DNA of 64,000 nucleotides, taken from Hydra vulgaris. Taxonomy: Eukaryota; Cnidaria; Hydrozoa; Anthoathecata; Hydridae. Below are positions 1 through 11,859 of the stretch, in pieces. The DNA lies in the NCBI RefSeq assembly GCF_038396675.1, contig NC_088930.1, positions 35,522,001 to 35,586,000 on the forward strand, given 5' to 3'. The notes beneath the pieces were generated by a model, which ran no database searches, was not told where the DNA came from, and saw only the letters and a list, made by a program, of their open reading frames with translations. The position numbers were made by a program, and so were the translations under genes. Positions within the stretch are counted from its first letter, which is position 1, and each line of letters begins with the position of its first letter.

Positions 1-780
1 TGGGGGGATGGGAGGGGAGTGTAACACCCCCCAAAGAAAGTGATTTTCCAGTTAAAGTCCCCCAAAAAGTTGCCTCTGGTCCTGATGAGAACCCAAGATA
101 TCAAAAAGTAATAAAGGTTGCAGTACACCACTTTATCCAGGATGATTTTGATGCTTTATTTGATGCTTGCTACAAACGCTCCTAGAAGAAGTGCATTTAA
201 TAGAGTTGATAGAAAAACTTAGTAAAAAACTTGCTGGATTAATTATTGCCACATGACCACTATATTAGCCATCTGAACAAGAGAGGTGTTATAATTGATG
301 TCAATTCAGGGACCACTCTTGCTGAAATTTGATAAGGTTTGATTGTCAATAATTTTCCATTAGTGGCAGAGTACATTGAGCCCAAAGAGTTGGAGTTACA
401 AGAACAACTTCTCTTGTCAAGGGATAAGAAATGTCACATACAAACAAGCCAATATCTTACGCAAATTGTAAAATAAAATGAGAATAAACTTATTCTGTAT
501 TATTATTTGAATCTATTATTATTATTTGAAACTAAAAAAATCTTATTTCAGTGTGATAAAAGACATATTTCTTCAAGTTGTTCAAAAAGCGAAGTTCATT
601 AAATTCCACTACAAATAACGGACCCATCATGCCATCAATTTCCATCTCTGTTTACAGCACAAAATGTAAAAGATGATGACACCCTTTTCCGCTCTTCAAA
701 TCCGTATCGGTCAATTCCATATGACTTGTACTGTCTATAAATGTTTTTCACTAGGATACTGGTGTCAATGCCCTTCCAGT
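1..780 (+). pseudogene. Decayed transposon-type protein, cnidarian family, two exons
   Basis: No long ORF survives, but fragments in several frames read as one protein. They include PDENPRYQKVI (from about 81), RSAFNRVDRK (near 190-215), a TLAEI block near 316, AEYIEP near 367 and SQYLTQIV near 446. A pyrimidine-rich acceptor ending TTTCAG at 545-550 is followed by a second segment containing SLFTAQNV and IPYDLYCL (to about 740). I recognise these from a large family of transposon-encoded proteins seen in cnidarians and other invertebrates; that is recall, not a search. The exact superfamily is not known to me. The left edge is cut by the window start. Stops and frameshifts show it is dead. 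Confidence 0.45.
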
Positions 781-2084
781 TTATTCCAAAAAACAACATT
801 TTTATTCACCATCGAAAAATAGTTTTTGCTAATTTTTTAATTTCAGCAAAGTTCCATGTTATATTTGTTATAATTGGTTCAAATAAGATTCAATAATTAT
901 AAATATTTAAGTTTGTTATAAGTATTTAAATTTGTATTTAATAGTTAAAATCATTTTATAAAATGAACCTTAAATCTAAGGTTCATTTTATTCAATTATT
1001 TCATTTAGAATCCGGAATAGCTACGAGATAATAGTTACTTTATAGTAGTAATATAAAAATGTTTCAATTAATATTATATTTAAATATAATAAACTACAGT
1101 TGAACATTTTGAAAATATTATATCTTTATGATTATAAAATGCAGTTTTATAAATCAATAGTGAATAATTGATAATAATTTAATAATCATAAAGATAATAA
1201 ATTTCCTTTATCATTGCTGGCCTTTCTAATTTTTCCATTAAACATATATACATGACAATATTTTTGAAAAATATTTTATTTTTAGTTAACTATCGAAATA
1301 ATGCAACATTTATCTAAGAGAAGGGAGGGAGTTCATCTATTTGTGACGTAATATTCTTTGAGGAGTCTAAACTTTCAGTCAAAAATGACGTGCGAATTTT
1401 TTCTTTAATTAATAAGTTTTACTAAATAAGCTGTCAAAATCAAATTTTATTTATATTTAACAAATAAAGGTCTTGCTGTTTGTGATGACTTTTAATTTTC
1501 ATATTAATGTATTCTTTTGCATAACGTTTTTTTTTAACATAAAATTATAACTATCTATATCTTCACAATCTAATTAAAGTAATATATCAACTAACTTAAT
1601 AATAAGTAACTTTTCTTTTTTTTAGTACCAACAAATTAACTTTCTTTAGTAACTATAAATAAACATTCTTTTATTTTAGAAACAATAAAGAAATTTTCTG
1701 TTCAAAAAGTGTGAACAGTTTTTTGATGTTGGTTTACTAAGCTGAGATAGGAGGCAAGTTTATAAGATTTTCTATGGCATATAGAAAATAAAAGAATGTC
1801 ATGAAAATGTCCTAACAAATATTTTATACAACATTTTACAACTTAAAAACCTCAGCTTTAGGGTTTTGGCACATCGTCTAACATCTTTTTTATTAAACAG
1901 TGATAAGTTAAATAGATTATAAGATTTTAAAAAATGCAATTTTTATTATCATATTTTACATACTTAAAATGAAAGTATTCAATATATTTTAATTAATTAA
2001 AAGTTTATCACAATTAACAATACAAAACAATTAAAAGATGGTTTCTAAGTTGTAATAAGTTGCAACTGATTTCATAGGCCAACA
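781..2084. other. Gene-free AT-rich stretch
   Basis: No coding segment recognised. It holds a near-perfect hairpin at about 957-993 with a 15-bp stem around AAATC. A pair of inverted 15-mers (ACATTCTTTTATTTT near 1665 and its complement near 1785) could mark a tiny palindromic element. Confidence 0.5.
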
Positions 2085-2582
2085 AAATTTTACTTTTTTA
2101 ATTTTTTTTTTGCATACAATAGGTTTTTCTTATAGTATTGCTTATTCTAATTTCAAATATGCAATCTTTTTTCTTCTATCACGTCAAGTTTTAAAGATAT
2201 TTGGGTTCAAATCCCAAATATTTGGGGGTAAAATCTCTAATATTTTCAAAAAAAAACTTCTTCAAAAGTATGTCAACCTGGTTCACAAAAACAGCGTTTT
2301 TTTTACATAGATTTTTAAAAAGATGAACAACTTTATATAAAAATTATGTTTTTGCTTAAAACAAAAAGGTTTACTTTTATTACAAACTAATTTTATTTTT
2401 GAAACTTCTGTGAAAAAACGCTTCTTTTGAGACCCGGGTTTACATACTTTTTAAGAGTTTTTTTTTTACAACCTAACGTGATAGATGAAAAAAGATTTCA
2501 TTTTTAAAATCAGAATGAGGAATACTATAAGAAAAACAAATTGTATGCAAAAAAAAAAAAAAAAAGTAAAAAGTAAAATTTA
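2085..2582. mobile_element. Non-autonomous DNA element with long imperfect TIRs
   Basis: The left end, starting AAATTTTACTTTTT, is the reverse complement of the right end around 2470-2581. The match continues inward for about 110 bp, through a TGCATACAAT block, a run of T, a TTTCTTATAGTATT block and a CATCACGTCA-like block. The centre carries a short ORF that is just TIR sequence and is not counted as a gene. The structure is MITE-like. The same TIR sequence recurs once near 19530-19660, so this is a repeat family. Superfamily not assigned. Confidence 0.6.
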
Positions 2583-2626
2583 TGATTATTACTATATAAA
2601 TTAATATAGCGTTTAGTGGTCATCAA

Positions 2627-3450
2627 TTGGGCGCAAGTAGATACGAGCCGTTACTCAAGGAAATAAATGCTCTAAATGTATACAAACTAAATATATACTA
2701 TAACTTGTTATTTATGTTTAAACTTCAAAATGAAATGATTCCAAAATATTTTTTTAAAAGTTTCACTCGAATTAATCATAAATATGAAACAAGACATTCA
2801 ATGAGTAATTACTACATCCCACTAACATCACTCAAAAAATCTGACTTCTCGACTATATGCCGGGGACCACGCTTGTGGAATTCGGTTCTTGACGAAAATA
2901 TGAAAAAAATAAAATCTATTGCTACATTTAAAAGAACTATAAAAAAACACTAAATTTAAACATTACGTACATTCTCTCATTTTTAAAAAAAAAAATCGAA
3001 ATAATTTTGTATTTTTAATTTTTTATGTACTTTATTTAATTTTAATATTGTATTGAATATGTATATGCATATGAAGTGAATTAAATTTTTTTTGTTTTTT
3101 TGTTTATTGTCTTTAATATGTATTCGAATATGTACAGATTTGTAATTTTTTATTTGTTATTTTATATTTTAACTTTATCTTAAATTTCTTCTTTTTTTAA
3201 CTTTAAGTTCTTTTTAAACCTTCTAAAATTTCTAACCATTTTTTTTTTTTTTTAAACTTATTAATTTCACTCTTTTATATAATATTGGAAGATGTAAAAT
3301 TTAATTGTATTTTTTTTTGTATTTCACAAAGGGGCTTGATGATAAGTCATTTTGACTTCTACTTGCCCCAGTCAGCTTGTAATTATATATATTTGTTAAA
3401 ATTTATAGATAACATTGTAAAATGTGTAAAATGACGAAATAAATAGAAAT
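2627..3450 (+). mobile_element. 5'-truncated CR1-like LINE (C-terminal RT plus 3' UTR)
   Basis: A 108-codon ORF (2627-2953) matches the C-terminal end of the reverse-transcriptase protein of the longer LINEs in this window. It shares the LNVYKLNIYYNLLFM block, the YETRHSMSNYYIP block and the CRGPRLWN block, then a TFKRTIKK ending. The endonuclease and RT catalytic core are missing, as expected from incomplete target-primed reverse transcription. The 3' UTR runs to about 3450. It contains a hairpin (AAGTCA/TGACTT at 3344-3358) inside a GGGGC/GCCCC outer pair and ends near an AATAAATAGAAAT repeat-like tail. Confidence 0.8.
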
Positions 3451-3510
3451 TCTAATAATGACCCCTTGAAAGCTTAAGTAAATTTCACTAACAGTAAGAT
3501 ATTGGGAATC

Positions 3511-3593
3511 ATTATATAATATCATACACCTGTTAGCGAAATTGCTGAGGAAAAATTATATAATATCATACACCTATTAGCGAAATTACTGAT
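3511..3593. repeat. Two-copy direct repeat, ~39 bp
   Basis: Units at 3511-3549 and 3555-3593 share ATTATATAATATCATACACC followed by a TTAGCGAAATT block, with two substitutions. They are separated by a few A residues. Function unknown. Confidence 0.8.
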
Positions 3594-4532
3594 GTAAAAT
3601 AACCCACTATTTAAATTGTGTTTATTCAGTAACCAAAAATAATTTTGATTTAAAACAGGACTTGCTTTCCTCATACATACCTAGAAAATTAAATTTAAAC
3701 AAATTTATGAACAATAACATTTTAAAATCTAAGGTTTTATGAAACACTTAAGGCAACGTTAATTCTTTCGCCAATAATTAGTTATTGATTCAACTTTTTT
3801 GAAATGTTTTTCAATCATGCTGTAAGGAATCTTTTTCTGAATAAGATGATATAAAATTTAAAGTATAAATAAATAGTTATTAAGAGGAATTAATAAACAT
3901 TTGGCGGCCTTCGTATTTCATTTTTATTCGAAAAATGTGCGCAAAACTCTTGAAATTAAAAAATGTGAGTAAACATAATACTTTTTATAACTTTAAATGC
4001 TGAGAGCCTTGCTGAGAGGGGCCTTTTTTTAACTATTTACGGTTAAAAACAACACCGTGAATTATGGTAATGAATGAAATACGCTATTCGCTAACTTGGT
4101 AAATGAGGGATTTATTAATTAAAAAGGTCTACTAATTAATTAATCTGGCTATAGTCATCTAACTATAGGTATTATATTTAAATCTTAGATAAATAAGAGA
4201 CAAATTTTACCTATGAAATCATACCTAAAAGTCTCTTATTTAAAATATCAAAAAAATTTTACGCAAATTGCTTAAACAGTTTTATGTTGAGATTGATTTC
4301 ATCTATTTTAAAACGAATATTTTATCAACTATAAACAAACTTTTTCAGCTCTGGTATATTTTTTATACGCGCGCAAATAAGTATTGGATTTCAAAATGCT
4401 GTTTTTTTTAACTACATCAACGCAATTCTTCAGCCAAAATTACAGTTAAGTAATTAGCTAAAGGTAGAGAATAAAATCAAAAGTTAGATAATGGCTGGTA
4501 CGATAAAGAGAAACAACCTTATTTTCTCTCTT
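3594..4532. other. Gene-free AT-rich stretch
   Basis: No coding similarity seen. One small inverted pair (AAATAAGAGAC near 4190 and GTCTCTTATTT near 4231) is present. Nothing else can be supported. Confidence 0.5.
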
Positions 4533-4718
4533 TTTTTAAATTTTATTATTTAGGTGCCCCAAGAAGACCTAACGGTCTTGTCTCAGAGCACCGCGGAAGT
4601 GCATTTAACTCGGAAGTTTACTTACCATGACGCAAAAATATGTCCAGAGCTCGTTTCGAACCTCAATCTCCTGCTTCTGAAGCAAGCGCTCTAACCACTG
4701 CGCACAGCCACAGCCGCT
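4533..4718 (-). mobile_element. tRNA-derived SINE
   Basis: On the minus strand the sequence opens with a tRNA-like head. An A-box-like TGCGCAGTGGTTAGAGCGC lies at 4687-4705. A B-box-like GGTTCGAAACG follows at 4652-4662, with an intervening anticodon-arm-like GCTTCAGAAGC. These are the internal RNA polymerase III promoter elements of tRNA genes. A non-tRNA body follows, and the 3' side ends in an A-rich tail near 4533. The head is degenerate and continues into unrelated sequence rather than an acceptor stem, so it is a SINE and not a working tRNA gene. Its local base composition is less AT-rich than its surroundings. Confidence 0.7.
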
Positions 4719-6222
4719 CTTATCAGATACTAAACAATCAATTGTATATATGGTTTCCATGAGAAGTCTGTGGTGAATGATAATCCAAAAGAAGAGGACT
4801 CAGTGAAAGAGTTTCAATTCATAAATATAGGAACGCCAACAGTATTGCAATAGTTGTTTGCAATAAATAACTGAGTTATTTAAGGCAATTAAGCCTCTGC
4901 AAACCCCAATCTGTTACAGAAGTAAAACCAGATTGTAAGTCTATTACAGAAATGTTGTCTAGACCACGACTGTTAAAGAGTTTATTTGAGATCTGACTTT
5001 GGAAACGTAAGCTGGAGTGATTTAAATATCTAACAATTGTTTAATCTGTTTAACTGCAGCAGAAAAAGTGTGATTGTAAGATTCAAGAGTCAAATTAAAA
5101 AGTTCTTTGCAAATAGTTCTGATTTATCTTTGGAAGAGGTAATACGATCAGTCCAATAAATTTGAGATAAAAAGTTAGACTTACCTTTCTTAATGAAATT
5201 GATAAAGATTTTCTAGAAGCCTCTAGAGCCTAACTTCTGGGATATGATAAACAATTTAGTAAACCGGGAATAGTTAAGTTTAGTATCAGACACCACCTTT
5301 TCACATTGGTTTCTTGCAATAATAAATAGGAATTTTCTCTCAATAGAGTTTTTATTTTGAAAAAAATAAAAAAAAGTGATTGCGATTAAATAAAACATCT
5401 GAACAAAAAGAGAGAAAATCACGGAGAAAAATGAAACTTGATTTGAAAGTTAAGATGAATAAATAAAAGCTTCTATACCTGCCTGGTTCCAAGAAGCTAG
5501 GTAGAAGGCACATTTATTTGCAGAGAGAGAGAAAAGACATTAGCCAAATAACTTTCACGAAGAAAATCACAAACAGAATCTCAGTCGCTTTAATTAAAAG
5601 GTCCATCTTAAAAAGAGAAGTTTTAAAAGAAAGACTGCGATAAAAAACAAAGAGAAAAATTATAAAGTGAAGAGCTGCTAAGCGGAAACACATAATCGAA
5701 TAGTCAGTGGATTTAAATCTGATTTCTTGACAAATAAATGAATTGATGCGTAATTATACACCCAATTTAAGCTTGTCATTATTAAAGTCTTTGCGATCAT
5801 AGGATAGTACCAAATGATACTGAGATCTGCATAAGAAACATCCGAATTTAAATATGTCTCACAAAGAGCTTTGCAACAGGAAGAGTTCACAAAGAACTTT
5901 GCAAAAAGTAAGATTCAACAGATGGAAAGTTACTTGGAACACCACAAATATTTGTGAAAAATATATTGAAACAGGTCGTGGTTGGTTGTGGGGATGGTTT
6001 TTCATGTTTAATGTTTTTGGTTACTTTGAGCATGGCTTAAACTTAAAGAGAATTTGACTTATTTAATTATAGAACCAGGCATTCCAAGCAATGATCTATA
6101 GCTCACATTACTCATATGATGATATCTCATACCACATAATAAGCTAAAGTTCACTCTACTCATAGATTTTTGATTGTGCTTTCTTAATAGTGGCTATGAT
6201 ACTCTTCTTATTGTCGTATGTA
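4719..6222. other. No recognised gene; short ORFs only
   Basis: Open frames of 60-70 codons on either strand (for example 5213-5422 minus, 5678-5890 minus, 5854-6057 plus) show no motif I recognise. They look like chance ORFs or old transposon debris. No RNA gene seen. Confidence 0.4.
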
Positions 6223-6549
6223 GCAACTCTTCCTGTAGTATGGTTTGCGGAAATATGTGGTAGCACTGAGAGAGGCTGATTTCATTAACAACTGCATGTA
6301 TGCAGTTGTCTTAGTCCTGTTGATTAACCCAAAGTCTTATGGCAAATTAACCCAAAAACTTAGGGGTTTTTGTGTGATCTTGGCAATGCACGTCAAAAGC
6401 ATTAATAGAGACACCGATGCGCAACATGGTACTCTTAGTACTTTGATATTTTACAGCTATTATCGAAATCAGCCTCTCTAAGAGCTACCACAGAGTTCTG
6501 CAAACTATAATAGAGGATGAGTAAATAAATAAAAAACAGGAAGAGTTGC
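6223..6549. mobile_element. MITE-like element with ~80 bp TIRs
   Basis: The end at 6223 starts GCAACTCTTCCTG and the end at 6549 is its complement. Similarity continues inward through a GTTTGC block, a TGTGGTAGC block and GAGAGGCTGATTTC (about 6270-6284) against the complement near 6466-6480. The enclosed 78-codon ORF (6245-6481) is mostly TIR and is not treated as a gene. No clear target-site duplication was found. Confidence 0.6.
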
Positions 6550-6999
6550 ATAACCACTATCAAAAAGACGCAATCAAAACTTTGTTGCAATCTATAAAAA
6601 GTTTAGGAGAAGTGGAAAAGTTTAAAATAAAGCTAAGAAATCTTAATATTAAAAAAATATATAAAGAACTGAAATTCAGATAAACGTGGAAATAAAATAA
6701 AAACAAGTCTACCAATTGGCTTAGATGCTAGAAAAAAAGTAGAACACTTGGAAATTAAATAAAAAAAAAACAACCAATTTAACAATGTATTTAAACTTAC
6801 AGCTTACGTAAAAACCGAGCAGCATCAACAAGGATGTGCATAAATCAAAATCAACATTCATTAGTGTATCAAGATCAAGAAGTAGATAATAAACAAGAAA
6901 AAATCAGACCAAAAGAAACCAAATGTAAATGTGTCTTTATTCAGTTATGATCAGATAAATTTAGTACAGAAAAAGAAAAGTAACCCTAGTGCTGACTGA

Positions 7000-8263
7000 G
7001 AGGGACTTGTCTTTCGTGGTACCAAAGTTTTGTTCTTCCGAAAATGAATTACCTGCGTCTTCTGTAACTATTGGGAATTACATGGGTTTTCTGGAACTTT
7101 AAAACCAATTTGATCTATTTTTAGCATGTCATATTTCTAATTATGGTAATTTTAGCAAAAAGTTCTTTTATCTTTTAAAGACAAATTGGGATTAACTTAT
7201 TAAGCTAATGGCTGAAAAGGTTTATTCAAACATCGTCAAAGAAGTAAATTTTTCTGGCTACTTCATTTTATCTTTTAATTCAACACAAGATCTGTTACAT
7301 GTTATCTGTTGTTATGAAGTACATTAAGAGTGGTTGACCAAAAGAACATTTTCTAGTATTCTTATTACTGGAATTTCAATAATAAGAATAAAAACTTGAT
7401 TAGCCAATGTTTCCTCTGGATGCAATCAAGTGCATCCAGAGGAAGCATTGGCTAATCAAGTTTTGGAATACTTGTGTTGTGTCTGATTAAATAAATTTTT
7501 GTAAGTGTAGGGGTCAATTGTATAATAACACAGCTAATATGTCAGAACTTTACAAGTATTATAATTTGTATTCATGTTCATTATGTAGGATGAAATCTTA
7601 AAGGATTTTCATAAGATAAGTCAGACCCTTCGAAAAGAGAATGTCAATTTTAAAACATGTGCAGACATGTATTTATTACTAGCAGACAAACTGCACATTA
7701 TATATAATTGGAAATTGAAAGAATAGAGAAACCTTTAAATAATATACTACCTGAGGTTGACTAAAAGGAAAGCTAAAAAAGAAAGCGCATCAGTAAAAAA
7801 CAAACAAACAATAAAAATGTACAGGAAGTCTATCCTCACAAGACAACTTTAGAGTGCCAACATATTACGTCATCATTGATAAACTCGAAGATCAAATGAG
7901 AAGAAGAGAGAGAAATAGACGGCATTATTACAAAGAAGTTTTTATTTATTGCTGATGTAGCCCCAGATCCATTTTAAATTCAAATTTTTTATGTTTTCTT
8001 ATGTTGAACAGATCAAAAACTCAAACGACATCATTTCAGTTGAGTTGCAACAATTTCATATGTATCTGCAAAAAAAATACTCTTCCTGTGCCACATTTTC
8101 CAGCTCATTCACGCTGCCCTTTAAAGGATTATCAAAAATGATAAAATTGAAAATAAAAATTCCTAACGTTGATACATCATTTAGAATATTTTTGATTAAA
8201 TGCAGTGCTGAACGGTCATTCTCAAGGCTGAAGCAAGTCCCAACTTATTTTTCTTACAGGTAA
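7000..8263 (+). pseudogene. hAT transposase relic (ZMYM/TTF-type hAT)
   Basis: Broken frames read as a hAT transposase. In order they are SVTIGNYMGFLEL near 7060 (the N-G-N-F-L-G-L-like block), KLMAEKVYSNIVKEVNFSGY near 7205-7260, and a block near 7590-7690 containing DEILKDFHKISQTLRKENVN. An IIDKLEDQMRRRERN segment follows near 7875. The 90-codon ORF 7991-8263 is the C-terminal dimerisation region with FRIFLIKCSAERSFSRLKQV, where the CSAERSFS motif is typical. Stops and frame changes are frequent. A 74-bp hairpin (7391-7464) has landed in or replaced an intron-like gap. The catalytic domain is largely unreadable, so the element is long dead. Confidence 0.75.
7391..7464. repeat. Near-perfect hairpin, 34-bp arms, 6-nt loop
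   Basis: Arms 7391-7424 and 7431-7464 are complementary except for one C/T difference, which is a G-U pair in one strand. The loop is ATCAAG. It could be the closed end of a palindromic MITE or a hairpin RNA source. The sequence alone does not decide. Confidence 0.75.
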
Positions 8264-9689
8264 GACACATTACTCATCTTGTTTAGCTTAAGTATTAGTA
8301 CCCTAGTGCGTTTTTAAACCATTAAATAACAAATAACATTCATAATACATATTATTGGGTGGTCTGTTTTTATTTTACAATTGTGTCTGCGGACAACTTT
8401 TTGATGGACCACATATGGGTTTGCAAGATGGGCTCCATCTTGCAAACCCTATGTGGTCATGCTATATTTGCTATATTTTAGTAATGCATTTTTTTTAGTT
8501 GGTGTAAAACAAAATGAATTTAGTTTAATAGCAATATGTTAGTTGATAACTCAAAAAAAAAACAATTTGTTTAGTTTTTGAAGTTTTAAAAACATATAAA
8601 GTGGTTTCTGTTAGAAATAGATTAATAATACAGATTCGTATAATCTGCAATTAATATTTAATCTAATTAAGATAAAACATTACAGAGGTTTTTAATGTAA
8701 ACTGAAAATAGAAATAGAACGAGAATAAGTTCTTGAAGGACACCACATTTGATTTGTAACTTTTTAAGTAATAATTTTAAATGAAACTTCTGTTTAAGTT
8801 TTACCTTATCTAAAAAGCGTAACTTTATAGCTAATGAAAATTAATTCACGAGTGCTAATAAAAATTAATTCATAATAATTCTTAATGGAATTTCTGAATT
8901 TCTTAAATATTGCTTTCAGTTTTCCGTTGAAGTTTGATGATAAATTCCATCTTTTAATATTGTTGTTAAAAAAAGAGTAAGTTTCATATAAAATTATAAA
9001 AACCTCGTTTACTTTTTTACTTCCAGAAATTGCATCATGTATAAAAAAAAGTTAATTAGGCGCAATAAATATACGCTGAGGGCTAAATTTTTTTTTTCTA
9101 AACTCCGCTTTTTTAATAAAAGATACCATTCATTGTATAAGTTGTTCCAAACTTGACCCACTTTTTTGTATCTATTTCTTTAAATTAAATTAATAATAAT
9201 TATTGCCCTTTCCAATATCTAACTCCCAAACGACATAATTTTTTTTGGTTTGCATTATTTTGGCATGATTTAGGCTTTGGCTACTGCACAAAACTTTGAT
9301 ACTGTCTAAAAAAGGTTTTGTTTTTCAACTGTGGCTCAACGATATCAAATGATATTTTATTTTTCAACTGATAAATAAACAAATTTAGCTTGTTTTGCTA
9401 TATTATTGTAAATATATCCGGATAGAAAATATAATTTTTACAATGTTTTGAAACATTTGTATTTTGTACAATGTTTTGAAACATTTTGAAGATGGAATTT
9501 AGTGCGTTTCTTCTAACTATATCGAGCTATATGTTTTCATTAATATTTCAATAGTATTTCAACTATATATTTTATTAATATTTCTTTATATTCACAAAGA
9601 TCAAGACCTAGTGTTCGTGTTAGAACAGCGAAAGTTTTATATAGCTCGACAATAGAGCTTAGATGAGCAAAGTATATTCCAGATTGAAC
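8264..9689. other. Gene-free stretch with one palindrome
   Basis: No recognised coding sequence. At 8407-8458 there is a hairpin with 24-25 bp arms starting GACCACATA, with one inserted base and essentially no loop. At about 9439-9487 a 20-bp unit TACAATGTTTTGAAACATTT occurs twice in tandem. Confidence 0.5.
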
Positions 9690-10155
9690 AAGAGTTTGGC
9701 ACTTCACTGAAGGGTACTTTTCCTCACTGGACAGGCGTCCAATTTAAGTGCTTCTTGCAAAATACCACTCGTTTTTTCTTCTGGACATTATTCAGCAATG
9801 GTTTCTTGGCGGGTGTTTTTCCAAAAAGCTGGAAGTCATCCACGAGTTGTGGACGAACGGTACGAGCAGTAACCGCAACAGGCAGGGATGCTGCGATTTC
9901 GGATGACACAGCAAATGAATTTGTAACTATTGCACGTTTAATGGAATTGTCAAAGCACCGGCTGGCGTTCCTGTGCCCTCCTGAGTCTCTTCTACGGTTA
10001 ATACTAATCGTTTCTCTAAACCTCTTTACGATACGAACCACTGTTGATTTGTGAATATCCATTTTCTCAGTAATATTCTAATATGACATGCCATCATTTG
10101 CATAACTAATAACAACAGATGCTTTTCTCGGAGTAATGTCTTAGGTCTTACCCAT
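9690..10155 (-). pseudogene. Tc1-like transposase fragment
   Basis: Reading from an ATG at 10155, the protein starts MGKT, then a stop, then DITPRKASVV. This is the usual N-terminal start of Tc1 transposases. The long frame (10062-9724) continues with MDIHKSTVVRIVKRFRET, which is the helix-turn-helix and GRPR-like linker region. A KKPLLNNVQKKKRVVFCKKH segment and NWTPVQ follow. After a stop, GKVPFSE is visible (usual form GKVLFSDE), which would carry the first catalytic Asp region but has Glu. The rest of the DDE domain is absent. Confidence 0.8.
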
Positions 10156-11859
10156 TTAAATGTAAATAAACTAATAAACAATAATACTGACTAAAATAGA
10201 GTTTAATAGAATATACAATAAGTCACAAAAAAATGATAAAAAGTAAAAGTATGAGCAAAAACAAATGCTCATTCTCCATAGAAACAGGATACCAGTGACT
10301 TATAATAATTATTAATTTATCAAGGTCTAAAATGGGTAGAATATGACGAAAATATAACGTTTTTATTGTCATCTCTACTTTTTTGGCTATGACTCTAATA
10401 TCAACAATAAATAATTGAATACTACCGCCAGACCGTATGGTATTGTTCAATAAAATCACCAAATAATGATTTTATTACAATACCATAGTTCTGTTACGAC
10501 AAATGCGACTAGATAATTCAACTGTCAACTAAATCAACTAATATATTTTCTAAAGTCGATGAAAATAAACTAATAAATTTTTGAAATTCGACTTTATTCC
10601 CATACTTTGACTAAATCGACTAAAAGTTGATTTAGTCAAAGTATGGGAATAATTTATTTTCTTGAAATAAATTTTAATAAAAATAGAGTAATTTATATTC
10701 GCTTTCTGTTTTTAATTATCAAACCATTTAAATAATAATGGTGGAGAGAAGGGCTGCTCCGACAATTGGACAATCAAATCTCAGACCCAATGATATAGGG
10801 ACCGCCTTAAATACTTGCAATATATCAAAAAGGTGATTGAATAGATTTAGATTAACATTTAGATTTTGGAAATTCACAACCTAATTTTGCCCCAGGACCC
10901 GTGCAAGATTGCAGCGGCTCTGTATAAAAGTATTTATAAAAATCAATGAAATATAAAATTGAAAGTTTAATTAGGTATAAACAATGCTAACATGCTATGA
11001 ATAAGATAAAACTTTAAGAGAGTAAACAAAGTACTAGGTAATAGTAATAATTGTACATACTATTGTTATTAAATGAAAACTAAAGATTGAAAAGTTAAAT
11101 CAAATAAAAAGATATAAGGATTTCAGGATTTTTACTCGGCTAAATCGACTTTTAGTCAATTAGTAGGAAGCCCATAGTCAATTAAATCGACTATTTGATT
11201 TTTCCAAGTCGACTAATTTCGACTTTTAGTCAACTTTTAGCCGATTTAGTCGAAGTTGATAACAACACTACAATACCATAATACCGTTATAAACAAAAAG
11301 TTATTTAATTAGTCCATATTACGTATATACTTATGACATTGATGTAATTTACAATGTCATTTTAATCTGTTTTATAATAGGTTTTCGAATAAATAAATAT
11401 CAAAGTTTTTTGATATAACTTATTCCACTGAATAATTGTGCATATGCGTCATAGAAGTTATGAGGTAAATAATTATTAGTGGTTTCAAATAAGTTGAACT
11501 TGTTTCAAAGTCAATATGTTTTACAAGCCAATACTCAGGTGATAGGTGAGCAAACCTAGATAAATTTTGGGATTTTTTTCGTATATTTGCGGGTGACGTG
11601 ATTTTTTATCGTTTATATTTCACGGGAGAATTTCAAAACGCTGATTTAAAATATAACGTTGACGTTTTGACTTAAAATCCGACAAAAAATTTCCTGTACT
11701 AACTTAAATTCATAACAGGGGTATTATGAATTTGTGTTAGGGTTAACATATAATTTGATGAATTTATAACATAATAAAAATATTGCCTGGGGAAGTACAA
11801 GTAAAATAAGTTACAGCGTCTTTTCCGCCATCAGAAACATGCAATGCGAATAATATATT
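10156..11859. other. Gene-free region with inverted TTAGTCGA-type motifs
   Basis: No coding sequence recognised. A hairpin at 10436-10487 repeats TATGGTATTG against its complement. A strong hairpin at 10594-10652 has 27-bp arms and a TAAAA loop. Motifs like CTAAATCGACT and TTAGTCGA are scattered at 10505-10650 and, in opposing orientation, at 11140-11270. This suggests the two subterminal ends of one non-autonomous DNA element spanning about 10430-11290. Confidence 0.45.

Noticed and set aside
4652..4705. Functional tRNA gene
   Set aside because: A- and B-box-like words are present but there is no acceptor stem, and an unrelated body with an A-rich tail follows.
5213..6057. Short ORFs as host exons
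   Set aside because: No motif, no splice pattern or codon bias that I can point to.
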